From the NCBI GenBank assembly GCA_000827325.1, contig KN832871.1:2294001-2358000 (forward strand): DNA of 64,000 bases, given 5' to 3'. The notes beneath the pieces were generated by a model. The model searched no databases, was not told the origin of the DNA, and saw only the letters and a list, made by a program, of their open reading frames with translations. Position 1 is the stretch's first letter; every line of letters begins with the position of its first letter. The DNA comes from Oidiodendron maius Zn. Its lineage: Eukaryota; Ascomycota; Leotiomycetes; Myxotrichaceae. This document shows, in pieces, positions 34,021 to 46,468 of the stretch. The translations under genes and the position numbers were made by a program.

Positions 34021-35700
34021 TTACGAGCCGCCTTTCAGAACTTGTTCCAGCACACCCGTGACCAGCTTCAGATCCCGCACAATGTCTACCTTCCAGGTAC
34101 TTATTGCGATGCGGCACGCGGGTTTCCCTTCCCACTTCGTGCCCGAGACATACATCCTCCTCGTTGCGTTGATTCGATTCACAAGATCGGTATTGATTTC
34201 GTCATCTTCGGCACGGAAGAGTACGATGATGTGTGTATTTGGGAACCGCACAGATTTAGATGTATTTTCTAGATGACTGGTATTGATTCCCTCTTCAGCT
34301 GTTGCGCTTGACTCTTGTTGCTGTGCCAGTAATGTGTAGCTCGGACTGTCATGCAAGAATTGTGAGATCCCTCTGGCTAGCCTCACCTGTCTAGTAAAAA
34401 TCTCGGCCATGCCATCTCGTCCATATGCCATCAACACGGCATAGACTGGCAATGCACGAAATCGTCGAGAGTTTTCGAGACCAATGTTCAGTGGTGATGG
34501 AACGCTTGATGAACCCGAGGAGAGATACGCCGCATTCGGGTTTTGAAAGACAGAGAATAGTACCGAGCTTGAGCGGGTGAGAAAAAAGCCACAGTCGTAA
34601 GGCTAAATCATCGATTTAGCGGATTGTGCCATTTTGAAATGACAATAAACTTACAACATTGAGCATCTTATGTCCGTCGCCGGTAATGGAGTCGGCGAGC
34701 TCCAGCCCTGATACACTTTCTCGAAGAGCGGCGAACTCAGGGGTATGTGGCAGGCAGCGGGCAAACAACCCAAATGCTACAAGCGTTCACTAAACATTAG
34801 CATCTTCGCAGCCAGGGCAGTAGGGATTGGACACACGACCACTATAACTAACACACCAGTCAAGGGCAGAATATACATACCGCCGTCAACATGTAACCAT
34901 GCTTTATACTTGTCACAGAGGTTTCGAATTTGCTGCATCTCCTCAGCTCCGCCAGTACTGAACCGTCCAGTATTGACTTCCCCCGCGCTTATCACAACGA
35001 TGCTGGCAACGCGATCTCGTTGTAACTCTCGTTGTAGTAGACCAATGTCTATCTTCCATGGCTGCTCTGGTCCAGATCCGATATCCTTCACCGCGGCTCT
35101 GCCCAAGCCTACCACGCTCGCGGCCTTGTATAAAGAGCTGTGGCCCATCGCTGTCAGGACTTGAATCTCTCCGATTCCGGCTCTCATGCACGCTGCCAGG
35201 AGCCCCAGCTCCCCAACTCCTAACTCGTCAGATGCAGAGTGCTTCTGGATGACTGCTTCCCTCCCACAAGCCAGACCAAGGACATTCGCTCCCGTCGCAC
35301 CCGTCGTAAAAGTCCTCCCTTGCCACGCCTCATCATCTAGACCTAAAAGCGTCACTAGCGCCCGCAAGGCCCGGTCCTCTACGACCGTGCTGATGCTTTG
35401 GTCTGGCAGGTGTACAGACACATTCTGGTCAAAAGCCGTGACAACGTGGTCGGCGAACTCAGCTATAGGTAAGACGCCGCCTGTAACAAACCCATAGTAG
35501 TTTGCTGACGTCTTAGGCCCATTGAAGGCCGGAACAAGCTCTGTTAGTAGATGAGTCTCCACCACCTCCTCTCCCAGCCCGGTCAGAGGGAGGGAGGGAG
35601 GGAGGGATGCCGTGCCCCTGTCAATGGCGGCCCGGGACGGGAGGGCGTCATTCGTGGCCTGGTCGACCAGCATTTGGATTCGGGCATGTGGGGCTGCCAT
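34021..35700 (-). CDS. PLP-dependent amino-acid decarboxylase (group II)
   Basis: Exons 35700-34881, 34776-34655 and 34602-34021 join in phase to 507 residues. The pyridoxal phosphate signatures are in order: TGATGANVLGLACGRE (phosphate contact), HVDGAFG (Asp to the pyridine nitrogen, recreated by splicing intron 1), and SITGDGHKMLNVPYDCGFF with the Schiff-base lysine in GHK at about residue 305. This is the group II decarboxylase family (aromatic-amino-acid, glutamate, diaminobutyrate types). The N-terminus has no targeting signal, so it is probably cytosolic. The substrate cannot be read by eye. A (GGGA)n run inside the first exon (about 35587-35607) encodes a Ser-Leu-Pro-Pro repeat. Neighbours include a LaeA-type methyltransferase. 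Confidence 0.9.
35586..35607. repeat. (GGGA)n microsatellite in coding sequence
   Basis: About five GGGA units within the decarboxylase first exon; tetranucleotide slippage here would shift the frame. Confidence 0.7.
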
Positions 35701-37450
35701 TGGGCTGCTCTGGAATGTGTCTACTAGAGGTGGCAGCAAGGCGGCATGTAACGAACCTCATAGTGCAGTTGGCGTGGCACACAATTAAAGAGAGAAGTAT
35801 CTGAATGGAGCGTGAATGGACGACTTTGCGCCAAATGCCCTCGCGTAAATTGGGAGCTTGTTACGTGAGCCGGCAAGAAAAGCAAGGAGGAATAAGAGCG
35901 CAGAGAAGGGCAGCAAAAGAAAGGAGGAGCTTTTCGCCCTGTTGGGAATCGCGCATGTGGCCATATATTAACAGGCAGGCAGGCAGGCCTGCGAGCCGTC
36001 TCACTGTTCTGTTTCTCCATAACCAATTGATTCAATCCCAGCGCCCATGGAGACCGTGGCACGTTGCAAGCGCAGCACCTGGCAACGGGCGGATACGCCG
36101 GAAGCAATTATTACAGTGCCGGTGGTATCAAGGATTATTAGTATGTATCAATACATTAATTCAGAATAAGTGTTCCTTTCGTCGAGCAACGTTGAGTGTG
36201 GAGAAGCGATCTTGGACCTAATGAGCAATCATGATGTTGGACGGAACGAGCCATCCCATCATCTCGATCCCGGTGTGCGAGTGAGCGGGTGGGTCCGAAC
36301 CAGTGGGATGGGATGCGCCCTAGCGTCCGGGACTGGCTCTTAGAATTTAATCGATCTTGTCGTGTGTTGGCCGGCGTGTTACAGTGCATATTGGATGAGA
36401 TTATAGAAGAGTCCGAACCCGGGCAGCTCGCCTCATCTATGCATGTGCTGCCCAGGGAGCCGGAAGTGTGAATCCAAGCTAGCAGAGATTGAAGAGCTGG
36501 CGCCGCATGGGAGAATGGGGGGATTAGTGTGTTGACGTACGAAATAGATTAGTCCGAGGACAAAGTGTGTGTGTGGTAGTGGTTGCGATTGCATCAACTG
36601 CGCGCTATAGTCCTCTCCAGGTAAGAATCAGCACAGGTATGGTGGGAGGGACCGCCATCCGCGCCAGGTCTTGTGTAATTTTATTAGGCTCTTTGATCTA
36701 GACACCATTGTCCGTCACTCAGTCTGCTTTGAGGGCTTAATACGAGCCTCCCAATCCCGCGACCAGAATCCGCGGACTAAGGGGCTGCATCAGGGGATGC
36801 ATGCCATCGTCAGCATCACCGAAGCACGACCCACATCGTGTTTATCCTCAAAACCTCCTTCTCTGCAGGACTGCACGTCGTCTGCAGTCCCCGTCTTCGG
36901 AAGGCCCCACTGCTGACCCTGCCCCTAACGTATGACAATTGCTCTGTGTGCGGTACTGTATTGTACTGTACTGTACTGTACTGTACTGAACTGCAGTTTG
37001 TGTTTGTGCGACCGAAACACCGGACAGGAGCGAATGATGATCATATATGAGACCTTTGGGCAAGGCCTGGTTGGTCAACGGGAGTTCCGCTAGCACCGCC
37101 ATCATGTTACATCCCTTCTGCGGGCCATCGACAAGCCCCAAACCAAGCTGCTGGGTCTCCCAAAGGAAGGGCTGTCCCCAGGGAACCCCTTCCCAGAACC
37201 TAGGCCCCGGGCGCCTTTGCCTGCGTCGTCGGGTCGCCGCTGCTGCAGGCTCGGGGGTTCTTGCACTGCTTGACAAGTCATATTGTGCTAGCTGGCTCCC
37301 TTGGTTCAAGGTAATCTCCTGTGCCTGCGCAACGAGAATTTTAATTCTTTTTCTCAATCCCTAGATCTATGAAGCAGCCACAGCAAGAGGATAATAATAT
37401 GTGCGTCGTGGTCGGCCCCGGCGAGCGATATCAACAACTTGCTGGGCGAG
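35701..37450. other. Intergenic region with pentamer repeat
   Basis: 1.75 kb between the divergent decarboxylase and methyltransferase genes. Frames on both strands overlap without recognisable content (for example 35805-36221 plus). The only structured element is the pentanucleotide repeat at about 36952-36991. Confidence 0.4.
36952..36991. repeat. (GTACT)n pentanucleotide microsatellite
   Basis: About seven tandem units of GTACT/TGTAC with one substitution (TGTAT), flanked by CTGAACTGCAG. Visible directly in the sequence. Confidence 0.8.
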
Positions 37451-38814
37451 ATGGAGCAACAAGAGAGACTGGAAAGCCCAGACACTCCAGCGCGATCCCA
37501 GAGCCGACTGGCCACAGAAGTGGGTTTCCCGATTGAGGCAGATGTGAGTTTGGGCAGCAAAATTTTCTGGATATTACTTACCAGCCATCCAGAGCCAGGT
37601 ATTATCTCTCCACGGCAGCAGCTCTGCCGGGAGCCCAGTATACGATGAGTTCGTCCCAGCAGTCCGGAGACGACGTGGTACACGCAATCTGTATCTCGAC
37701 GTCGTAAATCGAGGGCCTGCTAATGGATTTCTCGTAGACAGACCAGCCGCTCTCTCAGCGAGAGCATCTTACAACACCACAGGGAGAACGGCCGCACGTA
37801 TCATAGATATAAAGCCGGCTGTGAGTTGTCCGCCGATAACCACCAGTTCACCTCGGCTCAGCACACTGACCTCTCTACACAGCGTACTTCTTCCCCAACG
37901 ACCCATCAGAGAGGGACCGTTTGGACTTTCAGTATGAAATTTTGAAGTATGCATTTTCCGACAAGAACTACTTTGCGCCTCTCAAGGATCCAAGGACCAT
38001 CCTGGATATTGGCACCGGGACAGGCCAGTGGGCCATCGAGATGGGCGACGAGTTCCCGAACGCTGAGGTCCAGGGGACGGACCTCTCGCCCATCCAACCC
38101 TCGTCCGTACCGCAAAACGTCCACTTCTTCGTCGACGACGCCAGTGAACCCGACTGGGTGCTGCCTCCAGATTATTTCGACTACATCCACACGCGGGTAC
38201 TGCTAGGCTGCTTCGCCGACTTCAAGGCCATCATCAATCGGGCATTCCACTACCTCAAGCCTGGCGGGTTCATGGAGAGCCAGGAGATCATGTCGACACC
38301 GTACTGCGATGATGGCACCATGCCCGACAACTGGCCATTCAAGGAATGGATGGCCACGCTCGACGAAGCAGCTATGCAAGCCGACCGCCCGCTGCGTATC
38401 GCCAGCCGCCTGAAACGCTGGTATCAGGAAGCCGGCTTCGTCGACGTTCAAGAGAAGGTTTTCAAGATGCCAATTAACCCTTGGCCTCGCGATCGCCACC
38501 TGAAGTTCCTCGGTCGCATGTCTGAGGACAACTGGCTCTCTGGTCTGCAGGCTCTGAGTCTGGCCCCCTTCTCTCGTACGCTGAGCTGGAGCAAGGATGA
38601 GATCGAGGTATATCTTCCTTTCTCACCTGCACAAAATACCCCTGAAGATCCCCGGCTTAATCAAACGATACAGGTCTACCTCGTCGACGTCCGCAAAGCA
38701 ATCTTGGACAGGAATATCCACGCCTATCACAAGATCTACGTCGTCTGGGGTCGGAAACCAGAAGAAGGAGAAGCTGTCGACTCCTCTAGCGCCGCCTCCA
38801 TAGCTGCGCCATAA
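37451..38814 (+). CDS. LaeA/UMTA-type SAM-dependent methyltransferase
   Basis: The core exons are well supported: 37742-37820, 37883-38607 and 38674-38814, restoring NGRTYHRYKAGSYFFPND and KDEIEVYLVDVRKAI across junctions. The 5' end is modelled as 37451-37543 and 37585-37677, which fits in phase and gives 376 residues, the usual LaeA-like length; an alternative start is the ATG at 37645. Motif I is ILDIGTGTGQWAIEM, followed by EVQGTDLSPIQP, WVLPPDYFDYIHTR and HYLKPGGFMESQE. Proteins of this fungal family resemble LaeA, a regulator of secondary metabolism, but most act on unknown substrates. It is divergently oriented from the PLP decarboxylase. Confidence 0.87.
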
Positions 38815-39356
38815 GTCAAGTGCCTTACTCCTCGATCGACTTATCCACATCACCTTTCCCTAGGAAAGTATAGATATACCTTGCAGGAAAGCACAGATGA
38901 GACGAAAACGGAATACCATCTCTACTATTTAATACACAAGATTCTACCTCGCATGGACAAGAGATATATAACGAATTCATGACGGCGTTTAAGAGAAAGG
39001 AGCGTGTTATTCAGAGCTCAAGATTGCATAGAACTGGGTGATTCTGGTATGTAGAATATGGGCTACAGAGAGATGGCCCTGCATGTTTTGGATCGCGCGA
39101 AATGAAAGCCCTTCTTCCACTTCATATTTTTAGTTCCTCTCGTTTAGCCATCGTGATTCCCTTTGTTTATCCTCCTGCTTACACGGTCTGAATGTTTACA
39201 ATCACTCAAGTGTCCCTCAATGCTTCAGATAGGACAGATATCAAGATACTTCGTATGCTTGGATAATTATGGATAATTTTAGTTTTATTCCTGGATCTAA
39301 CTACCTAGACCAAAAACAGCACAGACCGTGCAAGGCACCGTCCTATTTCAATTACT
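38815..39356. other. Convergent intergenic region
   Basis: 542 AT-rich bases with no supported gene; two 3' UTRs are expected here. Confidence 0.5.
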
Positions 39357-42300
39357 TTACTTCCGCCCCAGAAGCACGAACTCATTTACCGTGGCGCCCT
39401 CGCCATCCTCTTCCCAACAGCCCTCGATATCCAGTCTCGCGTACTTCCCGCTCCACACACTATGCACGTTGAATGTCGTGGTGTTGCCTACAACCGGCAA
39501 GACAGCCAGCGTGTTGTTCCAAGGAACGCTGGGCGAGACGGCACCGATGTTAATCTCGGTCCCGTGGCCAGCCGTCCCACACGACTCCGTGCTGTTGCAC
39601 AGATATACAATGGCGGAGGTTGGGGGTCGGAGGCCCCAGTCGAAGTACACTCCTGATACGGGTGATGTGGCGACGGCACTCATGTCGACCAGCAGGGACG
39701 CTGTGCCATTGGTGGTAGGCTGCCATGCTGTAGAACGCGCACCGTCGATTGCTGCCACCGGGAACTGGCCAGCAAGGAAGCTATCCTCGCTAGTGGCCGG
39801 GAGGCATTGAAGAAGGTTCGATGGCTGGGTGAGGTTCTGCCAGTACAGACGATTAGGAATTGTGATGGTTTGGCCTATGGCGAGGTTGAAGATCTGGTCA
39901 GCAGGCACCGAGCCGGGTGCTCCTACAGCAACCGGCATAGTGGTGCCGGCATAGCGGTCGACAAGATTCGCTGAAGCCGGAGTCTGGAGACGGGTCAATC
40001 TGGTATGCATGTTGTCCATAGTGGCAGCGAGTGTTGCCCCTGCATAGTGAAAATTGCGTACTTTCACGTTGGGGATCTGGGGTGGCAGAGAGGGATTGAC
40101 ATAGAGGATTGGTTGGTCTGTTCGAATACCCAAGTATCCATAGGGGACTACTTGATTGGCGCCTCCGTGGCCGGTAAGGAAGGGAAATGCAGGGTTAGTA
40201 TCTCCATTCTTGCTCACATCATCTACAGCTTGCTCCGAGAATTGATACCATGGTTCTCGAAGATACGGGAGGAAGCCGTTGAGTGTGTATGTATATGCAG
40301 AGCAGCCCGAGGGAGACAGCGTATTGGCATCGATAGCGAAGATGGAATAAGTCATGGCTGGGCCATTAGGTGACTGCTTGTCAGCATACTATAGGGTTGT
40401 TAGTAACCCAATCCTCAGTACTTAGGGTCATTACTGACATAGTCCAAATCAGCAAGTTTGTCCTCTAAGGTATAGTTCTGGCTGTAGTCTAGTGGGAATG
40501 CTAAAAGCACGACATCGGCCTGCTTCACCTCAACCGTGCCGGTCATCGTCTCATACTCGAGTGTGATGTGGGAGGGAGTTGTTGGGAATTGGATGTTCTG
40601 AGACTGGGTCTCCCACGTCTCATTTATGGGCAACCCTTGCGCTGCTCTGAGTTCGTTCACTCGCTCCAGGAGGTTGGCGGCAGATGCAATGGTGAAAGGA
40701 CCATTGTCGACATTATTTGCGTACTCGTCAGGGTCAGTCATGTTGTGGAGCCAATACGTCTTGGTTGTCTCATTGTACTTCAGGAGTTGCCCGGTCATCA
40801 TAGCCGTGCTCTCAATGACTTGTCGGGCACCGTTGTTGAACCAGGTCTCGTTGTTAGTGATGTTATGCTGCTGAAATAAGTTGGCCGTAATATCGTAGTT
40901 TATGTGATACTCGTAATCAACACACGGCCCAGTTCCTGTGCAGTTACCATACCTTCCAGCAGTCCATGAATACAGCGAACTTCCATTAGGATAGTTATTG
41001 AAGGCAGCATTCGCCAATGCTTGTGGATGCTGCTTCAGGCGGAAATTGGGGATTTGTTTGGCCCAGTTGGGGAAGATTAAGTTCAGCCCAGGAGCCATCC
41101 AATAATCGGCGTCCCAGAAGATAAGGCCAGCATACGAGTCCGAGTAGAGACCGCCGACGGAAATGCTGTTGTCATTGAGCCCACTGCCATCCGGCTGAAG
41201 GTTCTGCATCAAGTAATAGATGTTCGCCACCGAGGCGATATGTAAAGACAGGACATTGGGATCGGTTGGGACCTGTCCCGTTACTGGGTCCGTGAAATCA
41301 TCAACGACATCCTCCGTCATGATTTGCGCCCACGCAGCGGTATGCTCGTTTAGAAGTTTATTCCAGCCATCTGATTGAGCCAAGGACTGTGCCTTTCGAG
41401 CAACAGACTCGGGATCCTTGAACTTGTCATTAGAAGCCACGCCGACGTATTTATAAAACGTGGCAGTTTTGCCCCGCCTGAGATTAATATCAAAGGTCTG
41501 ACCAATGGTCGTCTCGTTGGTGCTCACATACGGCCCGTGGGCAGCTCTACGGGACCTCTGGTTGGTGTACTTGTTCGAGACGTCCACCCCAGAGACGACA
41601 TATCCAGTAATGTTGGCCAGTCCGGTGGGATGTACCGATGAATAGATGGTATTGCCGCTCTTGTCCAGACCTTTCTCATTCAAGTACGCACGGACGGAGC
41701 CCCGGCCGTCGAGGAGATCGGTCACCGTGCCTGAAATATCCGCAGAAGGCGTTATGCTGGCAGTCACGGCAATAACATTAGGTCGTTCTCGGCTGAATAT
41801 CGCCGAGTATGAGACCCGGAACGAGGCATGGCAATTATCTGGGCTCCATGTATAGGACCACTTTCCGACACCCGTCTTGAAAGAGAGGCTCTGAGAGAAG
41901 TCCGAGATGGCAGTACTACTGACTGTCGCATCGAGGGCCGCATTTCCAAAGGCAAAGATGAGGGCCGTGGGGTGTGGGATGCCGGCGATGAACGATTCCC
42001 AACCATACTGGTTGAGCCAGGGGTAGTTGGTGCCACTGCCATTGGGTTGGATATTGTAGAAACCGGAGATGGTGGAGAAGGCTATTCGCGGATCGAACAG
42101 AGGCCATCCGTTTGTTGGTTGAAGCCCATCGGCACTGGTCTGGTTGACATCGATTTCAAAGAAGGGTCCTGCTGCTGCAAGCGAGGATCCTATATAGCTA
42201 TGGGCAAGTGTCAGTTTCCGCCCACACAAGCAATTGGACGTGCCACTAGGGATCCTCACCCATTTGCCAGCGAGACGCGCGACTGGTACTGGCCGGGAAT

Positions 42301-42444
42301 GAACTTGGTCGCCGTTAACGACCAATCCTGTTGGTTCCACGTCGAGATGCCGCTGGTGGTCGAGAAGTCCGTCTGGGCGAGTGCCGGGCAGCTCAGCGCT
42401 GCCGCTGCCACTGCCGCTGCCGCTATTGCTGCTGAGGATCGCAT
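39357..42444 (-). CDS. treA: Secreted acid trehalase, GH65
   Basis: Exons 42444-42260, 42197-40439 and 40388-39357 (junctions SLANGYIGSS and DLDYYADKQS) give 991 residues. The N-terminus is a signal peptide with an Ala-rich core ending LSCPALAQ. The body follows the glycoside hydrolase 65 order: N-terminal beta-sandwich, then the (alpha/alpha)6 barrel (VGGLYSDSYAGLIFWDADYWMAPGL, DYEYHINYDITANLFQQ), then a C-terminal beta domain. Many N-glycosylation sequons (NGS, NET, NIT, NLT) fit extracellular or cell-wall location. The enzyme splits trehalose into two glucose units, letting the fungus use external trehalose. Upstream on the minus strand are a TAAATAAAT element at about 42542-42552 and two CCCCT/AGGGG stress-element-like motifs (42843-42847, 42951-42955). 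Confidence 0.93.
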
Positions 42445-43441
42445 TGTCTCACAACTTATGATCCAAATTCCTTCACCACTGCGTACGCGCGACACAAGAC
42501 AGGATCACATTGTGCCCGAACTCCCTCCCGAGGCGCGGTGGTATTTATTTACTGACTTTTCTCCCCGGCAGAAAGTGAGCTCATCCCGTTTCCCCCGCAG
42601 TCCAGCAGCCGCCCCATGCCTTCCCGGCCGCCATTGCGACTCTATGCAGTAAGCAGTAACCTTAATGAATGTCTGTCAGCATGGCGTGGGCGGGGTCGGC
42701 TCTCAGCCAGGGTCTCACAGGCGGTCGGCTCCTCTCGGTGCTGGGGCAGTGGAGGTGCGAGTGGGACAGATGGGACGGGCAATTTGAGAACGCGCAATCT
42801 TCCGCACTTTCCAGAACGCCAGTCCAGGAATTCTTAAGGCCCAGGGGCAGAGGCCAAGCGCTGTCCATTGGCCATGGCGGGGCGAACATCACTCAGCGTC
42901 CTTGGTGGCAAACGAACGGGACTTGGTTGGCCTTGTCTCTCGTCGACCCGCCCCTAGTTTTTTGCAGCCAACTGCTGCGGCATTCGCCTTCTGTCTTCAT
43001 CTCTCTCGGCCCTTCTTTCTTGCCCGTCGGCGGTGAAGAGTGGTGGCGAGCCTTCGTCGACCCATCTCCAACCGTCTGCAGTCGGCTCCGAGCAAATTCC
43101 TTGACGGCTAGTAGCGAACAGAGGCAAGTGCAGTGCTTGCTCTAGGCAGAGATGCTGGCTCTCGGCCTCCTAAGCAGTTAGAACGGCGATGAAGGATGAA
43201 CCTGTCGGCAACTCCGGTCCTTTTGACCCATGACCTGTCAACCAGGAACAAAATTGCTGCATTATACTACTGTACATCCCAAGTGCCAAAGGCGGGGTTG
43301 AAGCCCCAGCCAACCCTCTCCACCGTTATCAGTTCCAAGCTGGCGCAAGCAACGGAAGTTCTAGCGAATCACGTCGCACAGTAGAGTGCTTCCATGCTTG
43401 TCATGCTGTCATCCTCTTTGTTCATGATCTATTAATTACAT
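42445..43441. promoter_or_regulatory. Acid trehalase promoter and upstream spacer
   Basis: A kilobase between two minus-strand genes, with the trehalase promoter on its left side. The AGGGG at 42843-42847 and CCCCT at 42951-42955 match the core of fungal stress-response elements, but such pentamers are frequent by chance. The plus-strand frame 42669-43145 has no supporting features. Confidence 0.35.
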
Positions 43442-45740
43442 CTATCTGATAGACCTGGCACTGATAGTTCCCCATGCGTCAGGTGAGTGACGACCGTTCT
43501 GCCAGTCCCCGGCATTAATCATCATGCTCTCCCGGCTGGGGTTTCCTGCTCCTGCTTGGGCGAACTGTCCCGGACCAACTGCTATATTACCTCCCGCGCT
43601 TTGTACCCCTCCCCCCGTGCTCATGAAGGGATTTCGACCGCCCCCAAAGCCTGCTGACATAGGGGCTGACGTGTTCCCCGCCTGCAGCTGGGTATCAAAA
43701 GCTGGTGCCGAAAGTGGTGCGGATAGAGGCCCTTGGTTTTGAGTCTGTGGTTGCTGGAGTGAAGTAGGCGCCATCTGAGGGTAGTTATACAGGTCGAGTA
43801 TGCTTCGCTTATCCGGTTTGGTTTGCTGTGCAGCTTGAGCATTCACTGCACCCTGAAATTGTTGATAAGGATTGGGCTGCTGCAACTGGGGAGCGTAAGA
43901 CTGTTGTGGGGCCACCTGGGCATTATTCTGAAAGAATGGGTTTGGCTGTGGCTGTTGCTGCTGCTGCTGCATTTGCTGCGAGGTACTATTGCCATAAAAT
44001 GCAGAGACTTGGCTCGCAGGAGTCTGTGCAGCATTCTGCGATCCGTGCTGTTGCTGAGTATACGGATTTGTCTGGAAGGCCACACCGGAACTTGACGCTT
44101 GCGGAGTCTGCTGCTGTTGGCTGAACAGACTGGGCTGCATATTATGGCTGCCATTTACTGGTGCTGAGAGTGGCGCTTGATTCTGTGAAAACAGTGAATA
44201 CTGGACGTTCGTATTTAGTAGCGGCGGTGGACGCTGTTGCAGCGACTGCGATTGTTGCTGCTGTTGCTGCATAAACGGGTTGTAATTCTGCTGCGGTTGT
44301 GGTTGTTGTGCAGGATTTTCGTATATGACAGGTGGATAGTACTGTTGAGGAATAGAAGGGACCGGAGGGGTCATGGACTGCATGTGTAGCAGCTGCTGCT
44401 GTTGCTGCTGTGGTCCTGGGAAGCCACCAGTGTGATTAGGGAAGAGGGGCTGAGAGGGAACCGAGACTGCCAAGTTCTGGAAGGCTTGGTTTAAGGAGTA
44501 TTGCGACTGGGATGGCGCAAATCCAAACGGATTTGTACCCTGAGCCGGCTGGAACGGATTACTTCCCATGGGACTCCGAGGCTGAGCCAAAGTACCTGTA
44601 GATTGAGAGGACTGCGGCTGAGCAGGGGCGGGTGGTGTATCAAGCATATCGAATGGATTGGACGAAGGTTGCGGTAAGCTTTTCTCTCGGAAACGATTTA
44701 TTGAGATTCCACCCCCGGATGGCGTAACTGGTGTGCGGGATCCAGAGGAAAAGCCAGACTCCTGTCCGGACTTCGATATACTCGGAGGCCCTTGACTATC
44801 TCCAAGCTTGACTAGAGTCCCGATGGCCTTCTGAATATCGCCACCAACATGCTTCAAGACGACCAGGTTCTGTCTCTCGTCTCTGAACCCCATATCACGT
44901 AATCTAGCTAAATTCGATTCCAAATCAGCCGGGCTTGGTTCGCCAACATCGGCGCCAAATAACCTGGAAGGCTTGTTTCGTCTCGGCGGTGATGGCGATC
45001 GATCGCGTGAATCAGGCCGTGCAGCCGCTGCAGCCGCTGCTTCACGCTTTGCTTTGGACGACAGTGGGAAGATTGACGAGGCCGATCGGAAGCCAAACCG
45101 GCTACCGGTCTTTGGGGGTAGGGGTGGCGGATGATCATCCGAGTTTGTGCTTCCAGTGTTCTGCCTCGTCTGTACTTTAATCGTGCGGTCCTGGTACTTC
45201 TGTCGTATGAATCTCTCCATCGCAGCATCCACCTCATCGGCGTCAAAGGGGATTGGTGGTTTGGTATTCTGAGGATTGTATATCCGATTAGATGCAACAT
45301 TTCCAACTCGCTTCATATTCTGAGGGGCATTAGTTGAGTATAACAAAGGGCCAAAGGGATATGTACTTCTACTTGTTCATTAGACCAAGAGTCCATGCTC
45401 AAGGACTTGACCTTGGTAATATGCGTCCCAAGCTTCCGATGCAGCGCGGCGCATCGCATGCATAGGAAAATGCCCAACTGGTCTTATGCATTAGTACAGC
45501 ACCTCTGCAGATAGGGAGGAGAATTCCACAATGCTCAGAGAAGAAACTTACACTCCAACTCGCCCATCCTGCGCCTCGTGTTAACCGTCGAAGATAGATG
45601 CAACTGCGGCACTGGACAGACTCACCTGGATTGTTGGCCCCACAATCCGCACACAAATTGTTCCCCGGGACCGTCTTTATGAGCTCTTGAAGGGTTCGCT
45701 CATTGCGCGCTTGCTGGCGCTTGCTCAATGCAGCTGTCAT
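43442..45740 (-). CDS. ArfGAP protein with UBA-like domain, polyQ and NPF motifs
   Basis: Exons 45740-45626, 45567-45551 (only 17 nt), 45477-45373 and 45319-43442 join in phase to 704 residues. Splicing creates the ArfGAP zinc finger C30-x2-C33-x16-C50-x2-C53 (CADC...CMRC) and the catalytic-arginine segment [25 protein letters not shown]-like helix bundle follows at about 230-270 ([20 protein letters not shown]). The rest is Gln-rich low complexity with at least six NPF tripeptides (SNPFDML, TNPFGF, PNPFFQ, RNPFMS), which bind EH domains of endocytic proteins such as Ede1 or Pan1. It probably stimulates GTP hydrolysis on Arf during vesicle budding at the Golgi or endosomes. PolyQ runs come from CAG/CAA repeats. 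Confidence 0.92.
43940..44420. repeat. CAG/CTG-rich polyglutamine-coding tracts
   Basis: Several short CTG/TTG runs on the plus strand (for example about 43944-43970, 44250-44272, 44393-44412) encode glutamine runs of the ArfGAP protein. They are likely length-variable. Confidence 0.7.
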
Positions 45741-46468
45741 TGTGAAGGTATCGTCGAGCAGTTGTGAAGAACGAGAAAATGTTGATGATGCTACCGGGGC
45801 CAAGGATGGCGGATGAAAATCGCACCCAGCTATATTACAGATTTAAAACAACACATCCAGAAGAAGGGGCACAAGTGCTCATGAACGTCGTCCTAGTCGT
45901 CTCGGTCGTGCAGGTCGTGAAATCGTCAACAATCGTGAGCAGCGGGATAGCGCTCGGAGGGAATGGAAAGGGGAGTGTACTAGTGGGCAGGGTCCAGGTG
46001 CTCCCGAATTGGGTAAGCAGGTGGGTCCTCGTGCCTTATATATCAGGCACAAGACATCCTCGCCTCACGCCCGCAGGGTCGCACTAGTCCCGGTTCAGTT
46101 GTCAAGATCAGTCGGTTATACAAGTATCGCACACTCTCGGGGCATATATCTCTGATGCTACAATCTGATGGGATATAGTACGCCATTAGCGTCAGGGCCA
46201 AACCACTTGGCAATGTTCACGCCTTGCGATTGCGCCTCACTGGCATAGATATACTGTACGTACTATGCACTAGATGCTGGTAAAGCTGGGTAAAGCGCTT
46301 ACTAAATCGGCTCATCTTACACTCCCTTACGAACTATTTAGCTGTTATGGGAGTAGCGGAGCTCTGCCATTCTGTATATCTCTCGCCATTATGTCCTTGC
46401 TCTCTCCTCGTTTGCCTTTGTGCTCGTGCTTTCAAGTATCCCATCTGCCACGTTCTCCGTCTTCTAAA
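45741..46468. other. Divergent intergenic region
   Basis: 728 bases between the divergently transcribed ArfGAP and cupin genes; promoter sequence expected, no gene supported. The cupin frame is open back to an ATG at 46274, so part of this could be its leader. Confidence 0.45.

Noticed and set aside
35724-36221. Overlapping plus and minus frames between decarboxylase and methyltransferase
   Set aside because: No domain or signal; the two strands mirror each other, as chance open frames do.
42669-43145. 158-codon plus-strand frame upstream of trehalase
   Set aside because: No features; lies in the expected promoter region with a minus-strand mirror frame.
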